Positions 43,075-51,805 of a stretch of DNA of 64,000 nt are shown piece by piece; position 1 is the stretch's first letter, and each line of letters starts with the position of its first letter. Origin of the DNA: Gallintestinimicrobium propionicum (GTDB lineage: Bacteria; Bacillota; Clostridia; Lachnospirales; Lachnospiraceae); NCBI RefSeq assembly GCF_025567525.1, contig NZ_JAOQJY010000020.1:1-64000 (forward strand), read 5' to 3'. The notes under the pieces are model-generated. The model had not been told where the DNA came from. It saw only the letters and a list, made by a program, of their open reading frames with translations, and did not search any database. The translations under genes were made by a program, and so were the position numbers.

Positions 43075-43260
43075 ATGGCTAAAACAGCAATGAAGATTAA
43101 GCAGCAGCGTACACCTAAGTTCTCTTCCAGAGAATACACACGTTGCAAGATTTGCGGCCGTCCCCATTCGGTTCTGAGAAAATACGGAATCTGCAGAATT
43201 TGCTTCCGTGAACTGGCATACAAGGGACAGATTCCTGGCGTAAAGAAAGCAAGCTGGTAA
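43075..43260 (+). CDS. rpsN: 30S ribosomal protein S14, zinc-binding type
   Basis: 61 aa short (type Z) S14. CKICGR...CRICF provides four zinc-ligand cysteines. Firmicutes usually carry this form in the spc operon, sometimes with a longer zinc-free paralogue elsewhere. Confidence 0.96.
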   Translation: MAKTAMKIKQQRTPKFSSREYTRCKICGRPHSVLRKYGICRICFRELAYKGQIPGVKKASW

Positions 43261-43289
43261 GAGCTGGTAAGAGAAGGAGGTAAATCACA

Positions 43290-43691
43290 ATGACAATGAG
43301 CGATCCTATTGCAGATATGCTTACAAGAATCCGTAATGCAAATACTGCAAAACACGATACAGTAGATGTACCTGCGTCCAAAATGAAGCTGGCTATTGTA
43401 CAGATCCTGCTGGATGAAGGCTATATTAAAAAATATGATATTCTGGATGAAGGTTCTTTCAAGACCATCCACATCACTCTGAAATACGGTGAAGATAAGA
43501 ACGACAAGATCATTTCCGGTATCAAGAGAATCTCCAAACCCGGCCTGCGTGTATACGCTGGTAAGGAAGAGCTTCCCCGCGTACTGGGCGGTCTTGGTAT
43601 CGCAATCATTTCCACCAACCAGGGTGTTATTACCGATAAGAAAGCAAGAGAGCTGCAGGTTGGCGGCGAAGTTCTGGCTTACATCTGGTAA
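43290..43691 (+). CDS. rpsH: 30S ribosomal protein S8
   Basis: 133 aa. MSDPIADMLTRIRNAN start and C-terminal GVITDKKARELQVGGEVLAYIW are standard (shown in part). In some bacteria S8 represses the spc operon. A 209-base hairpin-rich gap follows. Confidence 0.97.
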   Translation: MTMSDPIADMLTRIRNANTAKHDTVDVPASKMKLAIVQILLDEGYIKKYDILDEGSFKTIHITLKYGEDKNDKIISGIKRISKPGLRVYAGKEELPRVLGGLGIAIISTNQGVITDKKARELQVGGEVLAYIW

Positions 43692-43890
43692 AAAAATGAA
43701 GAGTAATTCTAAGATGACAAAATACGTCATCTAAGAATTACTAGGTTTCATAAGACGAAAAGAATTTCTAATACGTCATAATACGCCGCATAAGAAATTC
43801 TAAAGTTTCGTCTCCGAGAATGCTTTGCATTCTCCGGGTGGAAAAAACCAAGAGATAACTGGTAATCCTATCAATTATTCTATATTATGG
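43692..43890. repeat. Triple-hairpin insert between rpsH and rplF
   Basis: Hairpin 1: AGTAATTCTAAGATGAC / GTCATCTAAGAATTACT (17 bp, one mismatch). Hairpin 2: AGACGAAA...AATTTCT / AGAAATT...TTTCGTCT, about 43756-43816. Hairpin 3: GAGAATG-CTTTG-CATTCTC. The AATTCT and ACGTCAT words recur between the first two. Neighbouring intergenic gaps are near 20 bases, so the region looks acquired. Confidence 0.6.
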
Positions 43891-43900
43891 AGGTACGGGC

Positions 43901-44443
43901 ATGTCACGTATAGGAAGAATGCCAATCGCGATTCCTGCAGGCGTAACTGTAGAGGTTGCAGAAAATAATAAAGTGACTGTAAAAGGTCCCAAAGGAACAC
44001 TGGAAAGAGTGCTTCCTGAAGAGATGACAATTAAACTGGAAGATGGACACGTTGTTGTTACACGTCCCAACGACTTAAAGAAAATGAAATCCCTGCATGG
44101 TCTGACCAGAACACTGATCAACAACATGGTTGTTGGTGTTACAACCGGCTACGAGAAGAAGCTGGAAGTAAACGGTGTAGGTTACAAGGCTGCTAAAGCA
44201 GGCAAGAAGCTGACATTATCCTTAGGTTATTCCCACCCCGTTGAGATGGAAGATCCCGAAGGTATCGAAACTGTACTGGACGGTCAGAACATCATCATCG
44301 TAAAGGGTATCGACAAAGAAAAGGTTGGCCAGTTTGCAGCTGAGATCAGAGACAAGAGAAGACCGGAGCCTTATAAGGGCAAGGGTATCAAGTATGCTGA
44401 TGAAGTTATCAGACGCAAAGTTGGTAAGACTGGTAAGAAATAA
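43901..44443 (+). CDS. rplF: 50S ribosomal protein L6
   Basis: 180 aa. SRIGRMPIAIPAGV start and the C-terminal DKRRPEPYKGKGIKYADE are canonical. Lies near the sarcin-ricin loop. TGGAGG precedes. Confidence 0.97.
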   Translation: MSRIGRMPIAIPAGVTVEVAENNKVTVKGPKGTLERVLPEEMTIKLEDGHVVVTRPNDLKKMKSLHGLTRTLINNMVVGVTTGYEKKLEVNGVGYKAAKAGKKLTLSLGYSHPVEMEDPEGIETVLDGQNIIIVKGIDKEKVGQFAAEIRDKRRPEPYKGKGIKYADEVIRRKVGKTGKK

Positions 44444-44463
44444 CGGATAAGGAGAGTGTAAAA

Positions 44464-44832
44464 ATGGTTAGTAAGAAATCAAGACAGGTCGTTCGTGAGA
44501 ACAAGCACAGAAGAATGCGTAACCGTTTCAGCGGCACTCCTGAGAGACCGCGTCTGGCCGTATTCAGAAGCAATAATCATATGTATGCTCAAATTATCGA
44601 CGATACCGTTGGCAAGACTCTGGCAGCTGCTTCCACCCTGGAAAAGGATGTAAAGGCTGAACTGGAGAAGACCAATAACGTTGATGCTGCGGCATATCTG
44701 GGAACTGTTATCGCAAAACGCGCTCTGGAAAAGGGTATCACCGAGGTTGTATTTGACCGCGGCGGCTACATCTACCAGGGTAAAGTTGCAGCTTTAGCTG
44801 AGGCAGCCAGAGAAGCTGGCCTGACATTCTAG
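44464..44832 (+). CDS. rplR: 50S ribosomal protein L18
   Basis: 122 aa 5S-rRNA binder. RNRFSGTPERPRLAVFRSNNH and VVFDRGGYIYQGKV are standard blocks. Confidence 0.97.
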   Translation: MVSKKSRQVVRENKHRRMRNRFSGTPERPRLAVFRSNNHMYAQIIDDTVGKTLAAASTLEKDVKAELEKTNNVDAAAYLGTVIAKRALEKGITEVVFDRGGYIYQGKVAALAEAAREAGLTF

Positions 44833-44849
44833 GAAGGAGAACACATCAG

Positions 44850-45359
44850 ATGAGAAGAACAATTATTGATACGACAAATCTGGAGTTAACAGACAAAGTC
44901 GTTTCCATCAAACGTGTTACCAAGGTTGTAAAAGGCGGCCGCAACATGCGTTTCACAGCTTTAGTAGTAGTAGGCGATGGCAACGGACATGTAGGTGTAG
45001 GTCTGGGCAAATCCATTGAAATTCCGGAAGCAATCCGTAAGGGTAAAGAAGACGCTGCAAAGCATCTGGTATCCGTTGCTCTGGATGAGAACAATTCCGT
45101 TACACATGACTTCCTCGGCAAGTATGGTTCTTCTACCGTTCTGCTGAAGAAAGCTCCTGAAGGTACTGGTATCATCGCTGGTGGTCCTGCCCGTGTGGTT
45201 TGCGAGCTGGCTGGTATCAAGAATATCCGTACCAAGGCGCTGGGCTCCACCAACAAGCAGAATGTCGTTCTGGCAACCATTCAGGGATTAAGCCAGATCA
45301 AGACTCCTGAAGAAGTAGCAGCTAAGCGTGGTAAGTCTGTAGAAGAGATCATGGCTTAA
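44850..45359 (+). CDS. rpsE: 30S ribosomal protein S5
   Basis: 169 aa, a fidelity protein. DKVVSIKRVTKVVKGGRNMRF (shown in part), GVGLGKSIEIPEAI and the KALGSTNKQNVVLAT region are intact. Confidence 0.97.
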   Translation: MRRTIIDTTNLELTDKVVSIKRVTKVVKGGRNMRFTALVVVGDGNGHVGVGLGKSIEIPEAIRKGKEDAAKHLVSVALDENNSVTHDFLGKYGSSTVLLKKAPEGTGIIAGGPARVVCELAGIKNIRTKALGSTNKQNVVLATIQGLSQIKTPEEVAAKRGKSVEEIMA

Positions 45360-45376
45360 TCAAGGAGGAGACAAAA

Positions 45377-45562
45377 ATGGCAGAGAAGAATTTAAAGATC
45401 ACTTTGGTTAAGTCCCCCATCGGTGCAGTGCCGAAGCACAGAGCAACCGTAGAGGCTATGGGTCTTACCAAAATGCACAAGACTGTTATCATGCCTGATA
45501 ACGCGTCTACCAGAGGCATGATCCAGAAGGTTGGATATATGCTGAAAGTAGAAGAAGCATAA
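45377..45562 (+). CDS. rpmD: 50S ribosomal protein L30
   Basis: 61 aa. LKITLVKSPIGAVPKHRATVEAMGL is typical (shown in part). AAGGAGGAG precedes. Absent from some bacteria but normal in Firmicutes. Confidence 0.96.
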   Translation: MAEKNLKITLVKSPIGAVPKHRATVEAMGLTKMHKTVIMPDNASTRGMIQKVGYMLKVEEA

Positions 45563-45581
45563 AAAGAGGAGGTGTCAGGAA

Positions 45582-46022
45582 ATGGAATTATCTAACTTAC
45601 AGCCCGCAGCTGGTTCCGTACACAGCGATAATTTTAGAAGAGGCCGTGGCCATGCTTCCGGTAACGGTAAGACAGCAGGTAAGGGCCACAAGGGTCAGAA
45701 GGCACGTTCCGGTGCTCCGAGACCGGGCTTTGAAGGCGGCCAGATGCCTTTATACAGACGTATTCCTAAGAGAGGCTTCACAAACAGAAACTCTAAGGAT
45801 ATCGTTGCAATCAATCTGAGTGCACTTGAAGTATTTGAGAACGGTGAAACCGTAACTGTTGAGACACTGCTCGAGAAGGGTATCGTAAAGAACCCTAAGG
45901 ACGGCGTTAAAATTCTTGGAAACGGAGAATTTACCAAAAAGCTCGATGTAAAAGCAAATGCATTCAGTGCATCCGCAAAGGAAAAGATCGAGGCGCTTGG
46001 TGGAACTGCAGAGGTGATGTAA
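45582..46022 (+). CDS. rplO: 50S ribosomal protein L15
   Basis: 146 aa. MELSNLQPAAGSV start, the Gly/Arg-rich RRGRGHASGNGKTAGKGHKG tail that threads into 23S rRNA, and a globular C terminus. One base separates it from secY (TAA-ATG). Confidence 0.97.
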   Translation: MELSNLQPAAGSVHSDNFRRGRGHASGNGKTAGKGHKGQKARSGAPRPGFEGGQMPLYRRIPKRGFTNRNSKDIVAINLSALEVFENGETVTVETLLEKGIVKNPKDGVKILGNGEFTKKLDVKANAFSASAKEKIEALGGTAEVM

Positions 46023-47336
46023 ATGCTTACTACCCTGAAAAATGCGTTTAAGATCAAGGAGATCCGTAAGAAGCTTCTGTTCACCTTCCTGATGCTGGTA
46101 GTCATTCGTATTGGCTGCCAGCTCCCGGTACCGGGTGTAAACAGACACTTCTTCTCCAATTGGTTCGCGGCGCAGACAGGAGATACGTTTAGCTTTTTCA
46201 ATGCGTTCACCGGCGGTTCTTTCGAGAACATGTCCCTGTTCGCATTGAACATCACCCCTTACATCACATCATCGATCATTATTCAGCTTTTAACGATTGC
46301 GATCCCGAAGCTGGAAGAAATGCAGAGAGATGGGGAAGAGGGGCGTAAAAAACTGACCTCCATTACAAGATATGTGACGGTTGGTCTGGCATTGATCGAG
46401 TCTGCTGCTATGGCGATCGGTTTCGGACGCCAGGGTCTGATGGATGACTTCAATGCGCTTAACGTAATTACTGTAATTGCCGCGTTGACAGCAGGAAGTG
46501 CATTCCTGATGTGGATCGGCGAGCGTATTACGGAAAATGGTGTGGGAAACGGTATTTCTATCGTGCTGACCATCAATATTATTTCCCGTATGCCCAGCGA
46601 TCTGTCCAGTCTTTATCAGCAGTTTGTAAAAGGCAAGGCAGTTGCTGTAGGAGCGCTTGCTGCAGTCATCATTCTGGCGATCATCGTCGGAATGGTAATT
46701 TTGGTTATCATTTTAAATGATGCTGTACGGAAGATTCCGGTACAGTATGCCAAAAAAGTGCAGGGCCGCAAGATGGTAGGCGGACAATCCACCTTTATTC
46801 CCTTAAAGGTAAACACCGCAGGTGTTATCCCGGTTATCTTCGCGCAGTCGATTCTGCAGATTCCGATCATCATTTCTCAGTTGACCGGATACAAAGGAAC
46901 AGGTCCGTGGGCTTATATCCTGCGCGGCTTGAATTCCAGCTACTGGTGCAAGCCCAGTGAACTGGTATACTCCATCGGACTGATCGTGTATATCGTAATG
47001 GTGATCTTCTTCGCCTACTTCTATACATCGATTACCTTCAATCCGCTGGAAATTGCCGACAATATGAAAAAGCAGGGCGGTTTCATTCCGGGCATTCGTC
47101 CGGGTAAGCCTACCAGCGATTATCTGAACAAAATTCTGAATTACCTGATCTTCATCGGTGCCTGCGGTCTTACGATCGTATGTGTACTCCCTTATGTATT
47201 TAACGGAGTATTCGGTGCAAGTGTTTCCTTCGGCGGAACGAGCCTGATCATTATTGTCAGTGTACTGCTGGAAACCTTAAAGCAGATCGAATCCCAGATG
47301 ATGGTTCGGAATTATAAAGGATTTTTAAATGACTAA
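46023..47336 (+). CDS. secY: Protein translocase subunit SecY
   Basis: 437 aa with ten membrane segments, the channel of the Sec pathway. KKLLFTFLMLVVIRIGCQLPVPG at TM1 (shown in part), the QRDGEEGRKKLT loop, and VQYAKKVQGRKMVGGQ, which contacts SecA and the ribosome, are present. Last of the ribosomal run before adk, and expressed with it. Confidence 0.97.
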   Translation: MLTTLKNAFKIKEIRKKLLFTFLMLVVIRIGCQLPVPGVNRHFFSNWFAAQTGDTFSFFNAFTGGSFENMSLFALNITPYITSSIIIQLLTIAIPKLEEMQRDGEEGRKKLTSITRYVTVGLALIESAAMAIGFGRQGLMDDFNALNVITVIAALTAGSAFLMWIGERITENGVGNGISIVLTINIISRMPSDLSSLYQQFVKGKAVAVGALAAVIILAIIVGMVILVIILNDAVRKIPVQYAKKVQGRKMVGGQSTFIPLKVNTAGVIPVIFAQSILQIPIIISQLTGYKGTGPWAYILRGLNSSYWCKPSELVYSIGLIVYIVMVIFFAYFYTSITFNPLEIADNMKKQGGFIPGIRPGKPTSDYLNKILNYLIFIGACGLTIVCVLPYVFNGVFGASVSFGGTSLIIIVSVLLETLKQIESQMMVRNYKGFLND

Positions 47337-47440
47337 ACGGCTGTCTGCATAACAGACGGTCCGGATTCGGGCGGGGACAGGACGGCGACGTTTCTGTCCC
47401 TGTCTGCATTCTACAAAAAATACAGCGGAGGAAAGAGATC

Positions 47441-48082
47441 ATGAAGATTATCATGTTAGGCGCGCCTGGAGCAGGCAAAGGAACTCAGGCAAAAATGATC
47501 GCAGATAAGTACGGAGTACCCCATATCTCCACCGGCGATATTTTCCGTGCAAATATTAAAAACGGCACTGAGCTGGGCATGGAAGCAAAAAAATATATGG
47601 ATCAGGGGCTGCTGGTTCCGGACGAACTGACAGTTCGCATTCTGTTAGACCGTGTTGCACAGGACGACTGCAAGAATGGTTATGTTCTGGACGGTTTTCC
47701 TCGTACCATTCCTCAGGCTGAGGTTCTGGACAGCGAGCTGACGAAGCTTGGAGATCATATTGATTACGCAATCAACGTAGATGTACCGGATGAAAACATC
47801 GTAAAGAGAATGTCCGGACGCCGTGCATGCCTGACCTGCGGCGCTACCTATCATATCGAGCATGTACCTCCGAAGAAAGAGGGCATCTGTGATGTATGTG
47901 GCAGCGAACTGGTGCTTCGTGACGACGATAAGCCGGAAACCGTAAAGAACCGTCTGAACGTTTATCACGAACAGACACAGCCCCTGATTGACTTCTACAC
48001 CGAAAAAGGTGTATTAAAGACTGTGGACGGTACCGTTCCGATGGAAGAGGTATTTGCTGCAATCACCGCGATTCTGGGCTGA
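47441..48082 (+). CDS. adk: Adenylate kinase
   Basis: 213 aa, AMP + ATP to 2 ADP. The P-loop GAPGAGKGTQA, DGFPRTIPQA and a LID domain with zinc-ligand cysteines (CLTCGATYH ... CDVCGSEL) are seen. The zinc-binding LID is common in Gram-positives. Preceded by GGAGG; in the secY-adk-map order. Confidence 0.97.
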   Translation: MKIIMLGAPGAGKGTQAKMIADKYGVPHISTGDIFRANIKNGTELGMEAKKYMDQGLLVPDELTVRILLDRVAQDDCKNGYVLDGFPRTIPQAEVLDSELTKLGDHIDYAINVDVPDENIVKRMSGRRACLTCGATYHIEHVPPKKEGICDVCGSELVLRDDDKPETVKNRLNVYHEQTQPLIDFYTEKGVLKTVDGTVPMEEVFAAITAILG

Positions 48083-48115
48083 TGAGAGCGGATGTCAGCA
48101 TTTTGGAGGGGAACT

Positions 48116-48868
48116 ATGGCCGTTTCAATTAAATCTGCAAGAGAAATCGAACTGATGAGGGAGGCCGGAAAGCGCCTTGCTCATGTGCATCAGGAGCTGG
48201 AAGCGATGATTGCGCCTGGCATTTCCACCTGGGAAATTGATGCAAAGGGAGAAAAACTCATCAGAGACTGCGGATGTATCCCGAATTTTCTCCATTATAA
48301 TGGATATCCTGCTTCTATCTGTGTTTCCGTCAATGACGAAGTCGTGCATGAAATCCCGAGAAAGGACCGTTATTTAAAGGAAGGCGATATTGTCAGCCTG
48401 GATGCGGGACTGATCTATAAGGGCTATCATTCCGACGCGGCGCGGACACATGCGGTCGGCAAGGTGAGCACAGAGGCACAAAAGCTGATGGATGTAACAA
48501 AGCAGAGCTTCTTTGAAGGCATCAAAATGGCAAAGGAAGGACAGCACCTGCATGATATTTCGAGAGCCATTGAGGAGTATGTTACACCCTATGGCTACGG
48601 AATTGTGCGGGATCTGGTTGGCCATGGAATCGGAACAGCGCTTCATGAAGATCCGCAGATTCCCAACTATGCACAGAAAAGAAGAGGCGTCCGCTTACAG
48701 GCGGGCATGACGCTTGCGATTGAGCCGATGATCAATGCCGGAACCTGGCAGGTACGATTCCTGCGGGATGGCTGGACGGTCGTTACAAAGGATGGCTCCT
48801 TGTCAGCGCATTACGAAAACACGATTCTGGTGACCGATGGGGAACCGGAGATCCTGACGTTGTATTAA
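48116..48868 (+). CDS. map: Methionine aminopeptidase, type I
   Basis: 250 aa. Removes the initiator Met. Metal ligands occur in SLDAGLIYKGYHSDAARTHAVG (two Asp, shown in part), GHGIGTALHE (His) and LAIEPMI (Glu). ATG 48116 follows GGAGGGG; an upstream ATG at 48092 lacks a site. Confidence 0.96.
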   Translation: MAVSIKSAREIELMREAGKRLAHVHQELEAMIAPGISTWEIDAKGEKLIRDCGCIPNFLHYNGYPASICVSVNDEVVHEIPRKDRYLKEGDIVSLDAGLIYKGYHSDAARTHAVGKVSTEAQKLMDVTKQSFFEGIKMAKEGQHLHDISRAIEEYVTPYGYGIVRDLVGHGIGTALHEDPQIPNYAQKRRGVRLQAGMTLAIEPMINAGTWQVRFLRDGWTVVTKDGSLSAHYENTILVTDGEPEILTLY

Positions 48869-48879
48869 GGAGGACACAG

Positions 48880-49158
48880 ATGGTCGGTAAACTGGCAGTT
48901 TCCCTGGCGGGACATGATAAAGGAAGCATTTTTCTGGTGATCCGGGAGGATGGGGATGTTATCTGGCTGGCAGACGGAATCAGCCGTCTGTATCAGTCAC
49001 CCAAACGGAAAAAAAGAAAACACGTTCAGCTGGTTTTAAACGGAGGGATGGACAGCAGCGAGCTGGAGGATCTTTTCCAAAACCCGGCGGACGCGGATAC
49101 GAAAATCAAACGCTGCATAAAACTTTATAGTATGGAGAAAGCAAACGAACGGAGGTAA
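48880..49158 (+). CDS. KOW-domain RNA-binding protein
   Basis: 92 aa. An L14e/L27e-like KOW fold is suggested by GKLAVSLAGHDKGSIFLVI and LADGISRLYQSPKRKKRKHVQL (shown in part). Firmicutes carry such a protein between map and infA; it is thought to bind RNA or ribosomes, but its role is not established. Confidence 0.85.
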   Translation: MVGKLAVSLAGHDKGSIFLVIREDGDVIWLADGISRLYQSPKRKKRKHVQLVLNGGMDSSELEDLFQNPADADTKIKRCIKLYSMEKANERR

Positions 49159-49161
49159 GAT

Positions 49162-49380
49162 ATGTCGAAAGCAGATGTTATTGAAATCGAAGGCACAGTA
49201 GTGGAAAAGCTGCCCAACACCATGTTTCAGGTAGAACTGGAAAACGGTCACAGAGTTCTGGCACATATCAGCGGTAAGCTGAGACAGAACTTCATCCGTA
49301 TCCTTCCCGGCGACAAGGTGACACTGGAGCTGTCCCCTTACGATCTTTCCAAGGGAAGAATCATCTGGAGAGATAAATAA
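49162..49380 (+). CDS. infA: Translation initiation factor IF-1
   Basis: 72 aa OB-fold. KADVIEIEGTVVEKLPNTMFQ and VLAHISGKLRQNFIRILPGDKV are canonical. Blocks the ribosomal A site during initiation. Three bases after the KOW gene. Confidence 0.97.
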   Translation: MSKADVIEIEGTVVEKLPNTMFQVELENGHRVLAHISGKLRQNFIRILPGDKVTLELSPYDLSKGRIIWRDK

Positions 49381-49396
49381 GAAAAATTTCAGTCCC

Positions 49397-49426
49397 CGGC
49401 GGCACCTTTGCCGCCGAGGATTTTTT
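49397..49426 (+). terminator. Intrinsic terminator after infA
   Basis: CGGCGGCA / TGCCGCCG perfect stem, then AGGATTTTTT. It separates the secY-infA part from the rpmJ-alpha operon, which has its own promoter. Confidence 0.85.
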
Positions 49427-49427
49427 A

Positions 49428-49545
49428 TTTCATAGGAAAATGCGTCCTATGAAATAAAAACGCTCCGCGAGGATGCATAAGCGGTGGAATGGATTCTGCC
49501 GCTTATGCGACCCATCGCAGGCTGGTACCTTTTTATAAAAAAAGG
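49428..49545 (+). repeat. Composite multi-hairpin repeat, copy 3
   Basis: Opening hairpin TTTCATAGGA/TCCTATGAAA, then AAAACGCTCCGCGAGGATGC, a stem ATAAGCGG/CCGCTTAT and the conserved GCGACCCATCGCAGGCTGG. The terminal hairpin is degenerate, ending in a T run. It directly follows the infA terminator. Confidence 0.65.
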
Positions 49546-49589
49546 GCAGAAAAACCCGGAAAAACTGGTGTTTTTTTGCCTCAAAATGG

Positions 49590-49618
49590 TTGCAAGTATT
49601 GAATTTTCATGCTACAAT
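49590..49618 (+). promoter_or_regulatory. Promoter of rpmJ and the alpha operon
   Basis: TTGCAA (49590-49595), 17-bp spacer, TACAAT (49613-49618). The following 110-base leader has a GGTCAGA/TCTGATC stem. Confidence 0.7.
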
Positions 49619-49730
49619 AGGTAACGGTCTTTTTGGAAGGAGGTCGGTCAGAACGCTTCGAAAAGGCGATCTGATCAGGATTCTTGCCGGATTCCGCGGG
49701 TGCGGAGGACGGTAGAAATGGAGGTTAAGA

Positions 49731-49844
49731 ATGAAAGTAAGAGCATCCGTAAAACCGATTTGCGAAAAGTGCAAAGTCATCAAAAGGAAAGGTTCCATCA
49801 GAATTATCTGTGAGAACCCCAAGCACAAACAGAGACAGGGTTGA
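49731..49844 (+). CDS. rpmJ: 50S ribosomal protein L36
   Basis: 37 aa: KVRASVKPICEKCKVIKRKG then a second half with ICENPKHKQRQG. Zinc ligands are Cys11, Cys14, Cys27 and His32, so this is the zinc-binding form. GGAGGTTAAG precedes the start. Confidence 0.96.
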   Translation: MKVRASVKPICEKCKVIKRKGSIRIICENPKHKQRQG

Positions 49845-50218
49845 GTAGTTCTTTCTAATTTAATTAATTGGAAGAAAGCGATTTACCCCGTCGCATCTAA
49901 GACGGCTGGCAGCGGATTGTTACTAAGGTCCGCTTGAAAATAATTGAACGTAGTAGAGCACATTTATTACGGGAGATTACTTTTTGATACCGAAAAGAGA
50001 CCTTTATCCAAGGGTCGGGAACGACTGTGTGAAGAAACAGAATGTGTAAAGCACATCGTTTCCGCACGGAGCAATCTGTGAGAGAGTATCGGAAAGACCG
50101 GTTTACCGGTTGGGTACATGGTACCCCAGTCAATTAGTAACTATTATTTGAAGACGCACAGGAAAGAGTTGACCTGTGCAGCTGTGCGCATTGCGCACAC
50201 AGAATGGAGGAAATGTAA
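49845..50218 (+). ncRNA. Long untranslated region before rpsM with hairpins
   Basis: 374 bases without an ORF. Stems include GGGTAC-AT-GTACCC-like (about 50112-50127), ACAGG...CCTGT and the perfect TGTGCGC-ATT-GCGCACA (about 50186-50202) just before the ribosome binding site of rpsM. It may be an autoregulatory leader of the alpha operon; no T-run terminator is seen. Confidence 0.4.
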
Positions 50219-50587
50219 ATGGCTCGTATTGCAGGTATTGACTTACCCAGAGAAAAACGTGTTGAGATCGGCCTGACCTACATTTACGGTATCGGCAGAC
50301 CCAGCGCAACAAAGATTTTAGCTCAGGCAGGTGTTAATCCCGACACTCGCTGCAGAGACCTGACAGACGATGAGGTTAAGAAGATCAGCGAAGTGATCGA
50401 CGAAACCATGACTGTTGAAGGTGATCTGAGAAGAGAGATCGCGCTGAACATCAAGAGACTGCAGGAAATCGGCTGCTACAGAGGCATCCGTCATCGTAAA
50501 GGCCTTCCGGTTCGTGGTCAGAAGACAAAGACCAACGCAAGAACAAGAAAAGGTCCTAAGAGAACTGTTGCAAACAAGAAAAAATAA
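50219..50587 (+). CDS. rpsM: 30S ribosomal protein S13
   Basis: 122 aa. ARIAGIDLPREKRVEIGLTYIYGIG (shown in part) and RHRKGLPVRGQKTKTNARTRKGP are canonical. Head-to-large-subunit bridge protein. Confidence 0.97.
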   Translation: MARIAGIDLPREKRVEIGLTYIYGIGRPSATKILAQAGVNPDTRCRDLTDDEVKKISEVIDETMTVEGDLRREIALNIKRLQEIGCYRGIRHRKGLPVRGQKTKTNARTRKGPKRTVANKKK

Positions 50588-50616
50588 TTCAAACAAGGGA
50601 AAGTAGGTTAGTTTAA

Positions 50617-51015
50617 ATGGCAAACAAGAAAGTTACCAAAAAAGTGACAAAAAAGCGTGTCAAGAAAAACGTTGAACACGGACAGGCACATATTCAGTCT
50701 TCTTTCAATAACACAATCGTTACTCTGACAGATGCTGAAGGTAATGCTTTAAGCTGGGCTTCTGCCGGCGGTCTGGGATTTAAGGGTTCAAGGAAATCTA
50801 CTCCGTATGCAGCGCAGATGGCTGCAGAAACAGCTACAAAGGCAGCGTTAATCCATGGATTAAAGACCGTAGATGTTTTTGTAAAGGGACCGGGTTCAGG
50901 CCGTGAGGCTGCAATCCGTGCGCTGTCCGCATGCGGTCTGGATGTAGTCAGCATCAAGGATGTGACTCCTGTTCCGCATAACGGCTGCCGCCCGCCCAAG
51001 CGTCGTCGCGTTTAA
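50617..51015 (+). CDS. rpsK: 30S ribosomal protein S11
   Basis: 132 aa. HIQSSFNNTIVTLTD, GFKGSRKSTPYAAQ and HNGCRPPKRRRV are standard. Platform protein at the mRNA exit. Confidence 0.97.
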   Translation: MANKKVTKKVTKKRVKKNVEHGQAHIQSSFNNTIVTLTDAEGNALSWASAGGLGFKGSRKSTPYAAQMAAETATKAALIHGLKTVDVFVKGPGSGREAAIRALSACGLDVVSIKDVTPVPHNGCRPPKRRRV

Positions 51016-51034
51016 TCGACGCTTTGCAGAATCT

Positions 51035-51064
51035 GACCGGGAAGCTCCCGGTTTCAGATGGCTG
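51035..51064 (+). other. Hairpin in the rpsK-rpsD gap, possible S4 leader
   Basis: ATCTGA-CCGGGA-AGC-TCCCGG-TTTCAGAT is a strong stem in the 149-base gap before rpsD. In Bacillus, S4 represses rpsD through a leader; whether this is homologous was not established. Confidence 0.35.
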
Positions 51065-51164
51065 CTGCATATTCCCATCGTTGGAATAGACACAAATCAG
51101 AAGTAGGTTGGATGAAGACACGGCAGAAGCCGTGCTGTAAACAATAATCAGGAGGATTATAAAA

Positions 51165-51755
51165 ATGGCAGTAAATAGAGTCCCTGTTTTAAAGAGATGC
51201 AGATCCCTTGGACTGGAGCCCGCATACCTGGGTTATGATAAGAAATCTAACAGAACCGCCAGAACAGGCAAGAAGATGAGTGAGTACGGTCTGCAGCTGA
51301 GAGAGAAGCAGAAAGCAAAATTCATCTACGGCGTTCTGGAAAAGCCTTTCCGTAACTACTACAAGAAGGCAGACAGAATGAAAGGCATGACTGGTGAAAA
51401 CCTGATGACCATGCTTGAGGCTAGACTGGACAGCGTTGTTTTCCGTATGGGCTTTGCAAGAACCAGAAGAGAAGCAAGACAGGTTGTTGACCACAAGCAC
51501 ATTCTGGTAAATGGCAAGTGCGTAAACATTCCTTCTTACCAGGTAAAGGCTGGTGACGTGATCGAAGTGAAGGAAAGCGCTAAGACCATGCAGAGATACA
51601 AGGACATCCTTGAGGTAACTGCAGGCAGACTGACTCCCGAATGGATGGATGTAGAAAAAGAAGCATTCAAGGGCACTGTTAAGCAGCTTCCTACCCGTGA
51701 AATGATCGATGTTCCGGTAGACGAGATGCTTATCGTCGAGTTGTACTCCAAATAA
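51165..51755 (+). CDS. rpsD: 30S ribosomal protein S4
   Basis: 196 aa. A variant N terminus without the cysteine zinc knuckle (KRCRSLGLEPAYLGY) and the S4 domain (LEARLDSVVFRMGFARTRREARQ, shown in part; HKHILVNGKCVNIPSY) identify it. Primary 16S binder. It follows AGGAGG. Confidence 0.97.
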   Translation: MAVNRVPVLKRCRSLGLEPAYLGYDKKSNRTARTGKKMSEYGLQLREKQKAKFIYGVLEKPFRNYYKKADRMKGMTGENLMTMLEARLDSVVFRMGFARTRREARQVVDHKHILVNGKCVNIPSYQVKAGDVIEVKESAKTMQRYKDILEVTAGRLTPEWMDVEKEAFKGTVKQLPTREMIDVPVDEMLIVELYSK

Positions 51756-51805
51756 TTAGAAGATAACTGTCCATCTCAGATTGTTCATAAAGGAGGGTAT
51801 TTACA

